Translations under genes and position numbers: made by a program | NCBI GenBank assembly: GCA_903912525.1 | Contig: CAIWHK010000040.1 | Location: forward strand, 62,001 to 126,000 | Reading direction: 5' to 3' | Source: an uncultured bacterium | Lineage (GTDB): Bacteria; Krumholzibacteriota; Krumholzibacteriia; LZORAL124-64-63 | DNA length: 64,000 bases | The notes under the pieces: model-generated | Databases searched by the model: none | What the model was told of the DNA's origin: nothing | The model's input: the letters and a program-made list of their open reading frames with translations, nothing else | Part shown: piece by piece, positions 1 through 8,234 of the stretch | Position numbering within the stretch: position 1 is the stretch's first letter | Layout of the letters: each line of letters starts with the position of its first letter

Positions 1-133
1 TGAACGGGGCGGTCCGGGATCCGGCCTCGTGGGGCGAGGGCAGTCTTCTGACGACCGGCGTATCTTCAACAAAATAAATACGTTATATCCATCGCCGGCC
101 GGGTGCGGCCGGGCCGCCGATCCCACCTTCCTA

Positions 134-157
134 ATCCCGACTTGAATCACTCGGGAT
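134..157. other. small inverted repeat in the leading 210-bp gap
   Basis: ATCCCGA, a 10-nt loop and TCGGGAT form a perfect 7-bp stem 54 bp before the first gene. It could end transcription from beyond the window edge or be an operator; no T-run follows on either strand. Nothing else was recognised in positions 1-210 apart from the ribosome binding site of the next gene. Confidence 0.3.
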
Positions 158-210
158 CATTTGTTATGCTCAATAGAACCATTTTTTGACACCACCTGAG
201 GAGTCGCCCC

Positions 211-2046
211 ATGCCTCGTCGCCTCTCCGTCTGCCTGGTCCTCGGACTTCTGGCCGCCGCCACGCCCAGCCTGGCCGCCAAGAAGGCTCTCTTCGACAAC
301 ACCCACCAGCAGACCGCCGGCAACGCCGACTGGATCATCGATACCGACCAGCCCCTGCCGGTCCCCGCGCAGAGCACCGTCAAGCCGGGCACCGCGCGCA
401 CCATCTGGCTGGGCGCCATCTCCTCGTGGGCGGTCGACCTGGTCAAGCGCGGCTACGAGGTGGCCACGCTGACGACGGCGTACGGCATCACCTACGGGAA
501 CGCGAGCAACGCCTACGACCTGTCGAAGTACGACGTCTTCATCGTCGACGAGCCGAACACGCGCTTCACGCGCGCCGAGTCGACGGCGATCTTCAACTAC
601 GTGCGCGACGGTGGCGGCCTGGTCGCGGTCAGCGATCACGCCATCTCCGACCGCAACGGCGACGGCGTCGACTCGCCCAAGGCCTGGGGACGCCTCGACC
701 GGTTGCACCTGTTCGGCGCCCACTTCGACAGCACGGGCGAGGGCACCAGCGCCACCAACAACTTCGTCCAGGACAGCTACAACATCGACACGGCCCTGGA
801 CAACCCCGTCATCCGCGGCGCTGTCGGCAACGCCGCCGCGGTCTCGTTCCATAACGGCACGTCAATGCACCTGTACCCCGCCGCGAACCCCAGCGTGCGC
901 GGCGACATCTGGATGACCGGCCTCGCGCACGGCAACGCCGGCGTGATGGTGGCCCACTCCACCTACGGCAGCGGCCGCGTGTTCTTCATCGGCGACAGCT
1001 CGCCCTGCGACGACGGCAGCGCCCAGCCCGGCAACAGCAGCATCTACGACGGCTGGGCCGAAGCGGCGGGCAACGACAGCATCCTGATCATGAACGGGAC
1101 GATGTGGGCCACCCGCGTCGCAGGCGACACGCAGGCGCCGTCGGTGACGGTCAGCGCCGCCAACGGCAGCGAGACGTGGGCGTGCGGCAGCGTGCACAAC
1201 ATCACCTGGACCGCGACCGACAACGTGGCCGTCGTCTCGGTCACCGTCGAGTTCTCGGTGAACAACGGCGGGTCCTGGACCACGCTCGGCAGCGGGCTGG
1301 CCAACAGCGGCACTTACGCCTGGACCGTGCCCAACACGCCGACATCGCAGGGCCTGGTCCGCGTGACGGCGTATGACGCGGTGCCGTTGTCGGCGGGCGA
1401 CGTGAGCAACGCGGCGTTCACCATCGCCGACCAGACGGCGCCCACCGCGACGCTGAGCGCGCCCAACGGCGGCGAGACCATCCCTTCGGGCAGCACGCAG
1501 GCCATCACCTGGTCGGCCGCCGACAACGTGGCCGTGACGGCCGTCGACATCTATCTCTCCACCGACAACGGCGCCAACTACAGCCCGATCGCCAGCGGCG
1601 AGGCCAATGACGGCAGCTACAGTTGGCTGGTCCCGAGCGCGTCGACGTCCGAGGCGCGGGTGCGCGTGGTGGCCCGCGATGCCGCTGGCGCGGCCGCGCA
1701 GGATGAGAGCAACGCCGTCTTCTACATCGGCTCGAGCACGGGTGTGGGCGACCTGCCGGCCTCGTTCGGCCGCGCGCTCGTGATGCAGAACCGCCCGAAC
1801 CCGTTCAACCCGTCGACCCTCATCGGCTACGGGCTGCCCGCGGCGGGCCTCGCCACGATCACCATCTACTCGGTGCGCGGCGAAGTCGTGCGCCACCTGC
1901 TCGACGCCGACTGCCCGCAGGGCTACGGCGAAGTGCGCTGGGACGGCCGCGACGACGCGGGCCAGGGCGTGCCGAGCGGCCCCTACTTCTACCGCCTGCA
2001 GGCGGGCGGGGTCACGTCGACGAAGCGGTTGGTGTTGGCGAAGTGA
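211..2046 (+). CDS. secreted protein with GATase-like domain, Ig-like repeats and FlgD-type sorting tail
   Basis: This 611-residue protein has an N-terminal signal peptide (hydrophobic stretch ending near LAA, residue 23). Residues about 25-300 resemble glutamine-amidotransferase-like (DUF4350-type) domains: a 'YDVFIVDEP' strand, then 'FNYVRDGGGLVAVSDH'. Two tandem beta-sandwich repeats follow (about 310-400 and 410-505), both with 'SxxNGxExxxxGSxxxITWxAxDNVAV'. The C-terminus carries 'NRPNPFNPST' and ends in a FlgD-like Ig fold (YFYRLQAG), the tail used for type IX-style cell-surface sorting in FCB bacteria. GAGGAG precedes the ATG by about 8 nt. It is probably surface-exposed or released; the substrate is unknown. 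It seems monocistronic, with a hairpin just downstream. Confidence 0.85.
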   Translation: MPRRLSVCLVLGLLAAATPSLAAKKALFDNTHQQTAGNADWIIDTDQPLPVPAQSTVKPGTARTIWLGAISSWAVDLVKRGYEVATLTTAYGITYGNASNAYDLSKYDVFIVDEPNTRFTRAESTAIFNYVRDGGGLVAVSDHAISDRNGDGVDSPKAWGRLDRLHLFGAHFDSTGEGTSATNNFVQDSYNIDTALDNPVIRGAVGNAAAVSFHNGTSMHLYPAANPSVRGDIWMTGLAHGNAGVMVAHSTYGSGRVFFIGDSSPCDDGSAQPGNSSIYDGWAEAAGNDSILIMNGTMWATRVAGDTQAPSVTVSAANGSETWACGSVHNITWTATDNVAVVSVTVEFSVNNGGSWTTLGSGLANSGTYAWTVPNTPTSQGLVRVTAYDAVPLSAGDVSNAAFTIADQTAPTATLSAPNGGETIPSGSTQAITWSAADNVAVTAVDIYLSTDNGANYSPIASGEANDGSYSWLVPSASTSEARVRVVARDAAGAAAQDESNAVFYIGSSTGVGDLPASFGRALVMQNRPNPFNPSTLIGYGLPAAGLATITIYSVRGEVVRHLLDADCPQGYGEVRWDGRDDAGQGVPSGPYFYRLQAGGVTSTKRLVLAK

Positions 2047-2083
2047 TGTCGGTGCCGCGAGGGCGGCGCGGATCAGGAATGCG

Positions 2084-2113
2084 AAGGCCCTGACCGATAG
2101 CGGTCGGGGCCTT
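2084..2113 (+). terminator. intrinsic terminator-like hairpin
   Basis: AAGGCCCTGACCG pairs with CGGTCGGGGCCTT across an ATAG loop with one mismatch. It lies 38 bp after the stop of the first gene and is followed by the weak T-containing run TGTTC. Confidence 0.7.
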
Positions 2114-2140
2114 TGTTCATCAGTGCGGGTGTGCGCCGAA

Positions 2141-2164
2141 CCGACTTGCGCCGGCGCAAGTCGG
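2141..2164. repeat. dispersed palindrome family, copy 1 (perfect)
   Basis: A perfect 24-bp palindrome around the core ACTTGCGCCGGCGCAAGT, in the gap between two convergent genes. No T-run flanks it, so a simple intrinsic terminator is unlikely. Copies with the same core recur about 13 times in the window, always outside coding interiors. Confidence 0.9.
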
Positions 2165-2176
2165 CACAGCACTCCC

Positions 2177-2905
2177 CTAACTGACACAGGCGAAGAGCGG
2201 CGACGGCCATTCGAACGCAAACCACCCGGCATGGAACGTCGATTCCAGATACGCCAGATCCTTGTCCCAGTCGGCGATCGCCTCTTGGTATTCATCCGTG
2301 CGGCGGCCCCGGGGCGCATTCCGGAAGACGGCAATGACGTGCGCCATGCGGTGCAGCCGCTGTTCGCTCATCGGGGGTCCATACAAGGTTACGGCAGCGG
2401 CGCTCGGTTGTGGGGGAAGGGCATTGGCGAAGATCGAATCCAGGCACCGCCTCCGATCGGCCAACTTGAGCGGGCTAGACTTGCCGACAGAATAGCCATG
2501 GAACCCCAGCACCCCGGTTTCTTCGAATTCATCATATCCACGCCACGGAACGGATATGTTGCGAGTTGGGTGGTACGACTTCCACCATGGCGATGGCGGG
2601 TGATCTGACCGGTATCGATCTGCGAGAAATACATTGAAGTCCTTTTGAGCGGAATCCAGATCATCCGGATCCGTCCGGAACAACTTGAACAGCTCAACAT
2701 AGGTGCTCAATGATGGATTGGGCGCCAGGCGGACCCAGTTCTGGAGCATGCGATCAATGAACCAACCAGCCTGCAGATCCCGCCGCGCGCTGCTCCAGTG
2801 GCGCATCACCTGGGCCAGCTGATCGGCGGTTCTCTCGGGTGCGAAGCTGTAGTATCGGAGTTGTTCCAGTGTCCAGTTGTGCATGTTGGCCTCATTGAGC
2901 GCCAT
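2177..2905 (-). CDS. unrecognised protein, paralogue A of a tandem pair
   Basis: A 242-residue protein without signal peptide or membrane segment. It aligns end to end with the 250-residue product at 3006-3758. Shared elements are an N-terminal helical part ending 'ELFKLFRTD' (here) or 'EMHRLFRPW' (partner), then 'GYxVG', 'RxxLDxxF...LP', 'YGxPxSExRLxRMA', a 'DxxYLxxxxHxGWFxFxWP' end. The core resembles an unnamed domain I remember from hypothetical proteins in proteobacterial accessory regions, but I cannot name a function. GGAGG precedes the ATG. Both genes share strand and are 100 bp apart, with one palindromic repeat between them and another after this gene. Its GC content is visibly lower than that of its partner, so the copies may have had different histories. 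Confidence 0.8.
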   Translation of the reverse strand: MALNEANMHNWTLEQLRYYSFAPERTADQLAQVMRHWSSARRDLQAGWFIDRMLQNWVRLAPNPSLSTYVELFKLFRTDPDDLDSAQKDFNVFLADRYRSDHPPSPWWKSYHPTRNISVPWRGYDEFEETGVLGFHGYSVGKSSPLKLADRRRCLDSIFANALPPQPSAAAVTLYGPPMSEQRLHRMAHVIAVFRNAPRGRRTDEYQEAIADWDKDLAYLESTFHAGWFAFEWPSPLFACVS

Positions 2906-2959
2906 GAAACCTCCTCATTCTTGCGGAGCAGGTGCGCGCGACTGGGGTGCATGACATCC

Positions 2960-2981
2960 CGACTTGCGCCGGCGCAAGTCG
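2960..2981. repeat. dispersed palindrome family, copy 2 (perfect)
   Basis: A perfect 22-bp palindrome containing ACTTGCGCCGGCGCAAGT, in the 100-bp gap between the two tandem paralogues. Confidence 0.9.
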
Positions 2982-3005
2982 CCAAGCTCCAAGTCGCCCG
3001 CCACC

Positions 3006-3758
3006 TCAGGCCATCTCGAACTCCAACACATCCAGCGCCTCGGCCACCGCCACGCGCGGCCACGGGAACGGGAACCAGCCGTCGTGGTAGCGCGCGCGCA
3101 GGTAGTCCAGATCGCATTGCCAGGCCTCGACGGAGGCGCCGAAGCGCGCCGGGTCGTGCCGGCGGAAGCGCTCGATGTTGTATTCCAGCATGGACGCCAT
3201 CCGGCGCAGGCGCTTTTCGCTCCAGGGCGCGCCGTACTCGTCGCCGAACTCCGACTTGATGAACGCGGGCAACGGCTCGGTGAAGAACCGGTCGAGCAGC
3301 GCGTGACGCGCCGCCAAGGACAGGCCGTGCGTGTCGCCGACCACGTAGCCGCAGCGGTGCATGGCGCTTTCGTCGCGCAGGCCGCGGGCGGTGCGATTGT
3401 TGCGCTCGCTGGGGCGCGCGATGATGTGCCACGCGGGTTCGTTCGCGGGGGCGCGCCGCGAAGCCGCCGGCGCCGGGCGCGCAAGGCCTTCCTCGGTCCA
3501 CCACTGCCAGCACGCCTCCGCCTCGGCCTCCTGGCCGACCCACGGCCGGAACAGGCGATGCATCTCGCGGAAGCGTTCGTACGACTTGTCCTTCGCGGCG
3601 TGCAGCCAGCGCTCGAGCATCATCGTGACCGGCGCGCGCGCCCTCAACTCGCGCCGCCGCCACTCCAGCAGGACGACGGTCCACTCGTCGGCGTCGAGGT
3701 CACGGCGGTGGCTGAGTTCCCGCAGGTCGGCCAGGTTCAGGGACTCGAGCATCTTCAT
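3006..3758 (-). CDS. unrecognised protein, paralogue B of a tandem pair
   Basis: A 250-residue cytoplasmic-looking protein that aligns over its full length with the product at 2177-2905. Conserved features are 'CGYVVGDTHGLSLAARHALLDRFF', 'EYGAPWSEKRLRRMASML' and 'DYLRARYHDGWFPFPWP', so the conserved half is C-terminal. The basic helix after SEKRL could bind nucleic acid, but that is speculation. The ATG at 3758 is preferred because GGAG lies 5 nt upstream; an in-frame TTG is one codon earlier. A 23-bp AT-rich imperfect palindrome lies 50-75 bp upstream and may be its operator. The middle region (about 90-125) is rich in Ala, Pro and Arg and poorly conserved. Confidence 0.8.
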   Translation of the reverse strand: MKMLESLNLADLRELSHRRDLDADEWTVVLLEWRRRELRARAPVTMMLERWLHAAKDKSYERFREMHRLFRPWVGQEAEAEACWQWWTEEGLARPAPAASRRAPANEPAWHIIARPSERNNRTARGLRDESAMHRCGYVVGDTHGLSLAARHALLDRFFTEPLPAFIKSEFGDEYGAPWSEKRLRRMASMLEYNIERFRRHDPARFGASVEAWQCDLDYLRARYHDGWFPFPWPRVAVAEALDVLEFEMA

Positions 3759-3808
3759 CAAAGCTCCATTTCATCATCAGCGACACGCGGCATCCTGCAC
3801 GAAAACAG

Positions 3809-3831
3809 CTGCAAATATGCCATATCTGCAG
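3809..3831. promoter_or_regulatory. 23-bp imperfect palindrome, candidate operator
   Basis: CTGCAAATATG, a central C and CATATCTGCAG are dyad-symmetric except at one position pair. It sits in the 302-bp gap between the divergent genes starting at 3758 (minus) and 4061 (plus). It is much more AT-rich than its surroundings. Either gene could be controlled from it; it is closer to the minus-strand paralogue. Nothing else was recognised in this gap. Confidence 0.45.
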
Positions 3832-4060
3832 GCGCCGTGCCTGACGGAGAAATATTCGCTGTGTCCGCAGCGTTCCCTGGACGTCCTCGTCGCACCCCGT
3901 GGCGGGCGATGACGGCGCCGGCTACGGGTGTCATCATTCTTGCAAGGTGCCGACATCCGTCCACACCTCATCACGTGACCCGACATGACCGCTTTTTCCT
4001 GTCCGACCTATCGATTCCGCGACATGTCCGACTTCCCACCATCATCCATCGGAGGGCCTC

Positions 4061-5596
4061 ATGGACAGACCCGGCCGCAGGCGCATCGCATTCCGTGCGA
4101 CGATTTCGATCCTGATGCTCGCTCTCGTGCCTCTGGCGCTCGTCGCTTATGCCTTTGACGATTCGGACCAGCGGCGCGCCATGGCCGCCACCGTGCAGGT
4201 CATCGCCGTCATCAATCCCCCCGACTACAAGGCTCCCTGGCAGTGCCGGCCGACAGAGTCGCTGAGCGGCTCCGGCGTTTTGCTTGAGGGCGGCCGCGTG
4301 TTGACGAACGCGCACGTGGTTGCCAACGCCGTCAGCATCGAACTGAAACGCATGGGACTGCCCGATCGTTATCTGGCGCACGTGGAGTTCATCGACCACG
4401 CCAGCGATCTGGCTTTACTGCGCGTGGAGAAGGCCGAGTTCGCGACAGGCGCCGAGGCGCTGCCCTTGGGCGACATGCCCCAGTTGCAGGCGGCCGTCAA
4501 CGTGTACGGCTATCCGCTGAACGCGCAGACCGTGTGCACGACCGAGGGTGTCGTGTCGCGGGTTGAATACGACACCTACGCGCACGCGTTCAACACGATG
4601 CTGATGGCGCAACTGGACGCATCGATCAACCCCGGCAGCAGCGGTGGCCCGGCTGTGGTCGACGGGAAGATCGTCGGCCTGGCGATGCAGAAGCCCGACG
4701 ACACCGAGGGCGCCGGCCAGTTCATCCCTGCGCCGGTGATCCGGAGGTTCTTGGCGGATGCCGCCGATGGGCGCGTGGATGGGGTGCCGGGGATCGGCGT
4801 CGGCTATCAGGAACTCGAGAGCGACGCCCTGCGCGCCTCGTGTGGGGTGAGCGGTCGACAGACGGGCGTCAAAGTCGTCGAGATCGGCGCGGGCGGCAGC
4901 GGTGACGGCGTGCTGAGGGTCGGGGACGTCATCGTCTCGATTGGCGATCAGTCGGTTGCCAACGACGGCACCGTGGCGCTGGATGGGGAGCGTCGCATCG
5001 ACTTCGCCTGGCCCATTCATGGGCGGCAGGTGGGCGATCGCCTGGATGTGGGGATTCTGCGCGGTGGCGTCGCACAGCACGTGACCCTGACGCTCCGGAC
5101 CGGCGGTGCCCTGATCGACGGGCCGTACTTTCCCGAGCGCGCGCCCTACCGGATTTTCGGCGGGCTCGTGTTCCAACCGGTCGACATGGACCTGATCATC
5201 GCCAACCGCGAAAACCTGCCGACGAACGTGCTGTTGCCGGCGCAGACCAGCGCGGTTGCCACGGCGGCCCGCCGCCAACGCGTCACGCTCGGCCGCGTCC
5301 TGCCGCACGAGGTGAACCGCGGCTACCAGGACTGGGGCACCGAACTGGTCGAGTCGGTTGACGGCGTGCCCGTGCGCGATTTCGCGCACTTCAACGAACT
5401 GCTCGACGGTGCCGGCGGCCGCTGGATCACGATCCTCCTGGACGACGCCTCGAGCGTCGTGCTCGACCTGCCTGCGGCGCGCGCGGCCATGCCCGCGATC
5501 CTCAAGACCTTCAACATCAAGGATGAACGTTTCCCGGCCGCACCCCGCGCCCCGGTGGCCGCAAAGGCGGCGGACCCCGGCACGAGGGCGTCTTGA
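4061..5596 (+). CDS. Deg/HtrA-like trypsin-type serine protease with PDZ region
   Basis: A 511-residue exported or membrane-anchored protease with one hydrophobic segment at about 14-31. The trypsin-like triad is readable: His85 in 'TNAHVV', Asp116 in 'HASDLALL' and Ser194 in 'NPGSSGGP'. A PDZ-like domain follows (about 265-340, 'GDGVLRVGDVIVSIGDQSV'), and then a second domain (about 350-480) with a degenerate PDZ end 'VESVDGVPVRDFAHFNELL'. The layout recalls Deg proteases with a second non-canonical PDZ (plant Deg9-type) more than DegP/DegQ. GGAGG precedes the ATG. The next gene starts inside its stop codon, so the two are probably translated together. Role: extracytoplasmic proteolysis or protein quality control. 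Confidence 0.88.
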   Translation: MDRPGRRRIAFRATISILMLALVPLALVAYAFDDSDQRRAMAATVQVIAVINPPDYKAPWQCRPTESLSGSGVLLEGGRVLTNAHVVANAVSIELKRMGLPDRYLAHVEFIDHASDLALLRVEKAEFATGAEALPLGDMPQLQAAVNVYGYPLNAQTVCTTEGVVSRVEYDTYAHAFNTMLMAQLDASINPGSSGGPAVVDGKIVGLAMQKPDDTEGAGQFIPAPVIRRFLADAADGRVDGVPGIGVGYQELESDALRASCGVSGRQTGVKVVEIGAGGSGDGVLRVGDVIVSIGDQSVANDGTVALDGERRIDFAWPIHGRQVGDRLDVGILRGGVAQHVTLTLRTGGALIDGPYFPERAPYRIFGGLVFQPVDMDLIIANRENLPTNVLLPAQTSAVATAARRQRVTLGRVLPHEVNRGYQDWGTELVESVDGVPVRDFAHFNELLDGAGGRWITILLDDASSVVLDLPAARAAMPAILKTFNIKDERFPAAPRAPVAAKAADPGTRAS

Positions 5597-6180
5597 CGCC
5601 GTCCGAACGCGACGCGCTCAAGCGGGGCGTGGTCGCGGTGATCCCGATGGTGTTCCCGTTCTGGGTCCTGAGGACGACGGGCGACGCGTCCTGGGCGACA
5701 TTGGCGGCGATCCCGTCCCTCGGGGTCTTCGCCTTCATCCTCATGCCCAGCCTGTCGGCGGCCTGCGGCGAACGCGCGACGGATTTCCTGTACCGCCCGG
5801 GCTACTGCGAACAGCCGCGGGCTCCGCTCTCGCTCGTCGACAAGCTGATGCTGAACGAGGAGTGGGACGCGGCGGAACTGATGCTGGCCGAACTGGCGCG
5901 CCGCTACCCGGACGACTCTGCGGTGTGGCCACGGCTTTTCCGGGTCGTGTGGCTGCACCTGGACGACCGTGAGCGGACCAGGGAGGCGCACGAGCTGCTG
6001 CTGTCGGCGAGCGACGATCCCGTGCGTTGGCAGCGCCAGACACACATGTACCTGCTGCTCGCCGAGGAGCGTCTCGGCGACGGCGTGGAGTTCAAGGCGG
6101 AACAGTCGGATGCGCTCAGGCGCGTGGAGGCCGCGCGGCGGCAGCGCGAGTTGCGCCGGCACAAGCGATGCGGGGTGTGA
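5593..6180 (+). CDS. membrane protein with TPR-like tail, protease partner
   Basis: A 195-residue protein read from a TTG start that overlaps the protease stop codon (TTGA), a sign of translational coupling. Residues 10-60 form two likely membrane helices ('VVAVIPMVFPFWVL', 'SLGVFAFILMPSL'). Residues about 80-180 are helical with TPR-like spacing ('EEWDAAELMLAELARRYPDDSAVWPRLFRV'). No family was recognised. The coupling suggests an adaptor or anchor for the Deg-like protease, which is an inference from position only. Confidence 0.7.
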   Translation: MTPSERDALKRGVVAVIPMVFPFWVLRTTGDASWATLAAIPSLGVFAFILMPSLSAACGERATDFLYRPGYCEQPRAPLSLVDKLMLNEEWDAAELMLAELARRYPDDSAVWPRLFRVVWLHLDDRERTREAHELLLSASDDPVRWQRQTHMYLLLAEERLGDGVEFKAEQSDALRRVEAARRQRELRRHKRCGV

Positions 6181-6267
6181 GGTGAAAGATGCGTAAAACG
6201 GTGATTCGGGGACCGCCGGTTGGCGGGATACGATCACGCGGCAACGGTCGTTGTCGGGAGGATATCT

Positions 6268-7353
6268 TTGCCACCAAAGCGCCGATCTCCAGTGCCCCCG
6301 CCGCCCGGCTTGCCGGCGCCCAGTGAATACGCCGCCGTTCTGGCGGCGATCAAGTGCCGGGTCGTCAGCGAACGCCAGCGCGTGGTGCTGACAGCCAACG
6401 CGGCGCTGGTGATGCTGTATTGGGATATCGGTCAGATGATCCTCGAACGGCAGGAAGAGGCCGGCTGGGGCGCCCGCGTCATCGATCGGCTGTCGGCCGA
6501 CCTGCGGGAAGCGTTCCCGGACATGCGCGGGTTCTCGGCCCGTAACCTCAAATACATGAGGGCCTTGGCGGCAGCGTGGCCGGAACGTGTAATTGTGCAA
6601 GAGGTTCTTGCACAATTGCCGTGGTACCACCTGTTAGCGCTCATGGAGAAGGTGCGCGACGCGGAACACCGGCTCTGGTACGCGCGCGCGTGCCTGCGAA
6701 GTGGATGGTCCCATCAAGCGCTTGTGTTGCAGATTCGCAACCGCGCCCACGAGCGCTGTGGGCGCGCCATCACCAATTTTCAAGAATCAATGCCACTGGC
6801 CGAGTCCGACATGGCCGAGCAATCCTTCAAGGATCCGTATCTCTTCGATTTTCTGGGAACAGCCGATCTGCGTCGCGAACGCGAGGTCGAACAGGCGCTG
6901 GTTGACCACATCCAGAAGCTCCTGCTGGAGCTCGGCGCGGGCTTCGCATTTGTCGGCCGGCAGGTGCCGCTTGAGGTGGGCGGACAGGAATTCCAGCTCG
7001 ATCTCCTGTTCTACCACGTGAAGCTGCGCCGCTACGTTGTCATTGAACTGAAGGCGGTCCCGTTCGATCCGGCCTTCGTCGGGCAGATGAACCTGTACCT
7101 GTCGGCCGTCGACGACCTGATGCGTCATCCGGATGACCAATTGACCATCGGTCTGCTATTGTGTCGCGACAGGAACCGCATTGTTGTCGAGTACGCGCTC
7201 CGGCACCTCAGGCGCCCGATCGGGGTGGCCGGCTGGGAGGCCGAGTTGGCTGCCGGGCTGCCGCAGGACCTGCGGGCGAGCCTGCCGAGCGTCGAGGAAC
7301 TCGAAGCGGAGCTCAGCCAGTCGACACTTCCCGATGGGGGCGATGGAACATGA
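6268..7353 (+). CDS. YhcG/DUF1016 family PDDEXK nuclease
   Basis: A 361-residue protein with the DUF1016 N-terminal helical domain (about 20-160; 'YWDIGQMILERQEEAGWGARVIDRL', 'GFSARNLKYMRA') and the C-terminal PDDEXK fold (about 190-340). The likely catalytic residues are Asp245 ('FQLDLLFY') and Glu260/Lys262 ('VIELK'). GGGAGG sits 5-6 nt before a TTG at 6268, so this is preferred to an in-frame TTG at 6220 without such a site. The family is found in defence islands and next to restriction genes; its substrate is poorly known. Its stop overlaps the ATG of the next gene. The N-terminus has a Pro-rich leader (PPPP). Confidence 0.92.
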   Translation: MPPKRRSPVPPPPGLPAPSEYAAVLAAIKCRVVSERQRVVLTANAALVMLYWDIGQMILERQEEAGWGARVIDRLSADLREAFPDMRGFSARNLKYMRALAAAWPERVIVQEVLAQLPWYHLLALMEKVRDAEHRLWYARACLRSGWSHQALVLQIRNRAHERCGRAITNFQESMPLAESDMAEQSFKDPYLFDFLGTADLRREREVEQALVDHIQKLLLELGAGFAFVGRQVPLEVGGQEFQLDLLFYHVKLRRYVVIELKAVPFDPAFVGQMNLYLSAVDDLMRHPDDQLTIGLLLCRDRNRIVVEYALRHLRRPIGVAGWEAELAAGLPQDLRASLPSVEELEAELSQSTLPDGGDGT

Positions 7354-8003
7354 AGAAGATGCTACTGATCCTGGTCTCGACCCTGCTGCTGGGCGTATGC
7401 GCCGCCCACGCCGCCGAGCCGACCGCTCTCGATGACCTGGCCGGCGTCTTCATGACCGGCTCGTTCAGCAGCGCCGCGCAGGCCGCCGCCGACCCCGAGT
7501 ACCGCGACATCCGCCTGCACATGGCGCCCATCTGGCTCGACCGCACCGATGGCCGCTGGCTGTACGTGGAACAGGCCGCCGCCGGCAGCCTGGACAAGCC
7601 CTATCGGCAGCGCGTGTACCACGTGACGGGTCCCACCGACGGGGCATTCCGCAGCGAGGTCTTCACGATGGCCGCGCCGCTGCGCTTCGCCGGGGCGTGG
7701 GCGAAGCCGGAGCTGCTGGGAACGCTGACCCCCGATTCGCTGGCTCTGCGCGACGGATGCGTGGTGATCCTGAAGCAGGACGAGGCCGGCAGCTTCACCG
7801 GCAGCACCGTGGGGCATGACTGCGCCAGTGACCTGCGCGGGGCGGTCTACGCCACATCCACCGTGACGATCACCCTGGAGTGCCTCACCAGCTGGGACCA
7901 GGGATTCGCCGCCGACGGAACCCAGGTCTGGGGGGCGACCAAGGGTCCGTATGTGTTCGACCGCCTGGCGGCCAGCGCGGATTCGGTGGCGGCCGGGCGC
8001 TGA
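7350..8003 (+). CDS. CpeT/CpcT-like exported protein
   Basis: A 217-residue protein with a clear signal peptide (MKKMLLILVSTLLLGVCAAHAA). The mature part carries the CpeT/CpcT signature: 'MTGSFSSAAQAAADPEYRDI', 'PIWLDRTDGRWLYVEQA', 'PYRQRVY'. In cyanobacteria this family includes phycobilin lyases, but members also occur as exported proteins in bacteria without phycobilisomes, where the role is unknown. Nothing here suggests phycobiliproteins. Its ATG overlaps the nuclease stop (ATGA). Cys residues late in the protein ('DGCVV', 'HDCAS', 'LECLT') could form disulfides. Confidence 0.85.
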   Translation: MKKMLLILVSTLLLGVCAAHAAEPTALDDLAGVFMTGSFSSAAQAAADPEYRDIRLHMAPIWLDRTDGRWLYVEQAAAGSLDKPYRQRVYHVTGPTDGAFRSEVFTMAAPLRFAGAWAKPELLGTLTPDSLALRDGCVVILKQDEAGSFTGSTVGHDCASDLRGAVYATSTVTITLECLTSWDQGFAADGTQVWGATKGPYVFDRLAASADSVAAGR

Positions 8004-8036
8004 CGCCACCGCCCGTGCTGCGGGGCCGCCCATGGG

Positions 8037-8056
8037 CACTTGCGCCGGCGCAAGTG
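8037..8056. repeat. dispersed palindrome family, copy 3 (perfect)
   Basis: A 20-bp perfect palindrome with the core ACTTGCGCCGGCGCAAGT, 33 bp after the CpeT-like gene and just before the AT-rich hipBA control region. Confidence 0.9.
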
Positions 8057-8080
8057 ATCACGCGAAAGGCCCACCCGACC

Positions 8081-8207
8081 CGCATTTATAATATCATAAC
8101 GATGGCATTTACCATCATTGTTGCCGATAATTATAATATTGATGGCAAGATACATCTAAAAAATATCCATCATGTTTTGATGGCAACTTCCGACATTATA
8201 TTCTAGA
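8081..8207 (+). promoter_or_regulatory. AT-rich hipBA promoter/operator region
   Basis: This stretch is strikingly AT-rich within GC-rich DNA. It holds three copies of GATGGCA (8101, 8141, 8179), spaced 40 and 38 bp. Two are paired with inverted CCATC: GATGG-N6-CCATC at 8101-8116 and CCATC-N7-GATGG at 8167-8183. TATAAT-like strings occur near 8085 and 8131, and TATATT at 8197. HipB-type antitoxins usually repress their own operon through multiple spaced dyads, so these are candidate operators. Promoter elements cannot be fixed by eye. Confidence 0.6.
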
Positions 8208-8234
8208 ATGATGTCAACAGGGGAGATTCCTATC

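Noticed and set aside
2173-2178. CCTAAC near the end of paralogue A
   Set aside because: A single copy at a gene end, not paired or upstream of a gene; taken as chance and not as part of the heptamer regulon.
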